IMG/VR virus record: IMGVR_UViG_3300042896_000278
Location: 1 to 42,517 of that record
From: a virus
Strand: one strand, 5' to 3'
Length of the DNA: 42,517 nucleotides
Shown here: positions 40,093 through 42,517 of the stretch, one piece after another
How positions within the stretch are numbered: the first letter of the stretch is position 1
Layout of the letters: each line of letters starts with the position of its first letter
Notes under the pieces: model-generated
Seen by the model: the letters and a program-made list of their open reading frames with translations, nothing else
Database searches by the model: none
Told to the model about the DNA's origin: nothing
Program-made: the position numbers and the translations under genes

Positions 40093-42517
40093 ATGGATAG
40101 AACTCGGGAATTAACTAAGAAATTAGAAGAGGCAAAACAAGAAGTTAACAGGCTTAATACGCTTCTTGGTGTAACGGGAGATGTAACTAGAGATGTTGCT
40201 TTAGGAGTCGCAGATTTAAATACTAGATATTACGATTCTAAAAACAATATTTCGGATATTGTTTCTCTTACATCTGAATTAAAATCTTTAGGTTCTAGTA
40301 TATTTAAATTAAATAGACTTGATTTATCAGTTCTCCAGCAACAAAATGAAAGTACCGAAAATCAAAATAATGCTTTAAACGATGCAGTTGCTAAAATATT
40401 ACAAAAAGTCAAGTTTTCTAATGATGATAAAGATATAACCAACCAAATAAATGAATCATTACTTACTAATAACACGATTCAAAAACTAATTACAAAAGAA
40501 GCGGAAAAGGCGTATACTATTCGAGAACAAGAAAAAGACGCATCTAAAAAAGCTTCCGAATCTTTAAATAATGATATAAACAATTTAGAGAAAGAAATAA
40601 GCATATTAGAAGACCGTAGTAAGTATGAAAACGAAATTAGCAAAAAAAGCGAGATAAATAATGTAATTGCCACTAAAACCGCGGAAATAGAAGAAAAACG
40701 AGCGGAATTAAATAAAATACGAGATTTATATACTAAGAGCGAATTGGATAAAAATGTTTCTATCGCAGATTTAGAAAACGAAATCAAAAAAAGTGTTGAA
40801 AATACTGTTAGTGAGTCAGTTAAAATTGTCAATGAATATTCAAAATATAATGATTTATTAGAGACTATACAAGATTCACAAATCGCTACCGGGGATATTT
40901 TATCCAGAGATGCGGCCGCTCGTGCTAAAATTTCTTTAGAAGAATATAAAACTAAAAATAAATTTGAAGATAAATCTAAAGAATTTATAGATTTAAAATT
41001 CCAAGAATTTAAACTTGGTACGACGATAACTGAACTGGAGAAAGATCGAGGTGTACTTGTTGAAAAACTAAAAAATGCTACTGAAGAAGAGAGCGCGTCT
41101 CTTGAAAAGCAATTAGCTTTTGTTGATAATCTTTTAGGTTCTTCACAACTTCAATTAAATGTTGCTAAAGAAAACGTAATCAATTTAGAAAGAGTAGAAG
41201 AATTAGAAAAGAAAATTTCTGAGGAAAAGAAAAAACAAAATATTGAAGAAGAAGTTAAAAAATCCTTAACCGAAAAAATAACTTCTCTTTTAGGAGACCA
41301 AGGTGAAGAAATATCAAGCATCGGTAAAGCTATTAAAGATTCAATGACTAGTCCATTAGCATTGGTGGGAGCTTTAATAGGCCATGCTTTAGAAGAATAT
41401 ATGAAACTCGGTAGAGAAAGCCGAAAATTTTTAGATGATTCTAAATTAACCGTAAAACAAAGTGAGCATGCATTACATTATGCACACGATTTATCCTTAG
41501 AATATCGTGCCCAGGGTGTAGAAATGTCTGAAGTATTAGAATCTACTAATGCTTTGGTGGGTGTGTACGGGTCAATAAATCGAGTTTCTGACACGGCAGT
41601 TGAAAAAGCTACATTATTAGGAAAAGCATTTGGTATATCTGCAGATAATGCTGCTAAGACGATGTATCAAATACAAGCGTCTACAGGCGCGAGTGCTGAG
41701 ACTGCCGGTAATATAGCCGCTTTAGGTGCTCAATTTGCTGAAGCAGCTGGCGTTGCTCCTGATTTAGTAATGCAAGACATTGCCGGATCGTCTGAACAAA
41801 TAGCCACCTATTTTAAAGGCACTCCTCAAGATTTACTACGAACTGCCGTTGAAGCTAGACGACTAGGTTTAGATATAGGAAAAGTAGCAGATATTTCTAA
41901 AACTCTTTTAGATTTTGAATCTTCTATTGAAGATCAAATGACTGCTTCTGTTTTATTAGGTAGAGAAATTAATTTAGACAAAGCTAGAGAACTTGCTATG
42001 CAAGGAAAAATAGAAGAAGCCGCTAAAGAAACTTTAGGTCAAATAGGAAGTTTGGCAGATTTCAATAAAATGAACGCAGTACAAAAAGAAGCTATTGCTA
42101 AAGCAGCAGGTCTTACTGTTGCTGAATTACAACAATCGTTGGAAAAGCAAGATGCTATCAATAATATGACTGCAGAACAGCGCGCTGAGTATGAAAAGAA
42201 TTTACAACTATTAGGTGAAGGTAATGAATCAGCTGCTGATAGATTATTAAAAGAGCAACGTAATCAATTAACTCAAGAAAAGATAGCAGACGCGGTGTCT
42301 AAGATAGCTGATATATTCGCCAATGTTATTTTACCTGTATTAGATCCGATATTTAGTCTCATATCCGGTATTTTTGGTATGATTGAACCTATATTGCCTT
42401 ATTTAAAGACCGGGTTACAACTTTTCTTAGGATGGAAAGCAGTAACTTTCTTAATAAATACACAATTCTTTAAGACTCGAGGATTGTTAGGCACTTTATT
42501 TGCCCCTATTCAAGCAG
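40093..42517 (+). CDS. Tape-measure protein, 3' end outside window
   Basis: At least 808 codons are visible, open to the window end. It sets tail length and is released into the cell envelope at ejection. The start MDRTRELTKKLEEAKQEVNR is 21 nt after the previous stop. Residues about 1-410 are almost continuous coiled coil (for example NNDINNLEKEISILEDRSKY). Residues about 415-690 form an Ala/Gly-rich helical region with GKAFGISADNAAKTMYQIQA, typical of tape-measure cores. Near residues 735-800, IADIFANVILPVLDPIFSLI and GIFGMIEPILPYLKTGLQLF are hydrophobic, membrane-compatible segments, as expected. Confidence 0.92.
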   Translation, partial: MDRTRELTKKLEEAKQEVNRLNTLLGVTGDVTRDVALGVADLNTRYYDSKNNISDIVSLTSELKSLGSSIFKLNRLDLSVLQQQNESTENQNNALNDAVAKILQKVKFSNDDKDITNQINESLLTNNTIQKLITKEAEKAYTIREQEKDASKKASESLNNDINNLEKEISILEDRSKYENEISKKSEINNVIATKTAEIEEKRAELNKIRDLYTKSELDKNVSIADLENEIKKSVENTVSESVKIVNEYSKYNDLLETIQDSQIATGDILSRDAAARAKISLEEYKTKNKFEDKSKEFIDLKFQEFKLGTTITELEKDRGVLVEKLKNATEEESASLEKQLAFVDNLLGSSQLQLNVAKENVINLERVEELEKKISEEKKKQNIEEEVKKSLTEKITSLLGDQGEEISSIGKAIKDSMTSPLALVGALIGHALEEYMKLGRESRKFLDDSKLTVKQSEHALHYAHDLSLEYRAQGVEMSEVLESTNALVGVYGSINRVSDTAVEKATLLGKAFGISADNAAKTMYQIQASTGASAETAGNIAALGAQFAEAAGVAPDLVMQDIAGSSEQIATYFKGTPQDLLRTAVEARRLGLDIGKVADISKTLLDFESSIEDQMTASVLLGREINLDKARELAMQGKIEEAAKETLGQIGSLADFNKMNAVQKEAIAKAAGLTVAELQQSLEKQDAINNMTAEQRAEYEKNLQLLGEGNESAADRLLKEQRNQLTQEKIADAVSKIADIFANVILPVLDPIFSLISGIFGMIEPILPYLKTGLQLFLGWKAVTFLINTQFFKTRGLLGTLFAPIQA

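Overview
This window is one continuous late (virion) gene cluster of a T4-like tailed phage (contractile tail). It is AT-rich, and every gene I accept lies on the + strand. The anchors are a large terminase (gp17-like), portal (gp20), prohead protease (gp21), scaffold (gp22), major capsid protein (gp23), neck/tail-completion proteins (gp13/gp14/gp15-like), tail sheath (gp18), tail tube (gp19), a gp26/PF12322-like protein and a tape-measure protein cut by the window end. No integrase, repressor, replication gene, tRNA, CRISPR array or IS element was seen. Most starts have A-rich leaders without a Shine-Dalgarno sequence (for example at 10316, 11230, 34754 and 37790). TAA is the stop in nearly every gene. 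The fibres are built of SASY/GTASWA repeats. Together these resemble uncultured aquatic T4-like phages, possibly of Bacteroidota hosts; the host is inference.

Layout. 1-900: three small charged proteins, then a terminator. 918-7057: a 571-aa protein of unknown role, terminase, portal and a conserved head-region protein. 7059-12888: prohead module with a small protein carrying an EF-hand-like loop, protease, small charged proteins, a ParB-like-domain protein, scaffold and capsid protein. 13097-16010: Cys-rich protein, 23-aa membrane peptide, PhoH and conserved accessory proteins. 16060-22305: first fibre cassette. 22389-26594: neck/tail-completion module with an HExxH metallopeptidase. 26607-34038: second fibre/adhesin cassette. 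34042-38539: small proteins, sheath, HAD phosphatase and tube. 38635-42517: gp26-like protein, a downstream overlapping frame, an 88-aa protein and the tape measure.

How it fits together. Transcription units are bounded by strong hairpin terminators and preceded by a recurrent TATTTAT-N2-TAAA box, a candidate late promoter. In several places the box lies only 5-12 nt from the start codon, which would imply leaderless or near-leaderless late mRNAs. Many head-region proteins begin with a short amphipathic leader ending in (I/L)xE, like T4 capsid-targeting sequences cut by gp21; the capsid protein has the same site (LIAE|A).

The strongest unusual signal is at 39499-39530. The gp26-like gene ends in a conserved FFWP motif written as a run of seven T. 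An 8-bp perfect hairpin follows five bases later. A +1 or -2 slip there opens directly into the next ORF without a stop. This is the lambda G/GT-type tail-chaperone frameshift layout, in the expected place between tail tube and tape measure.
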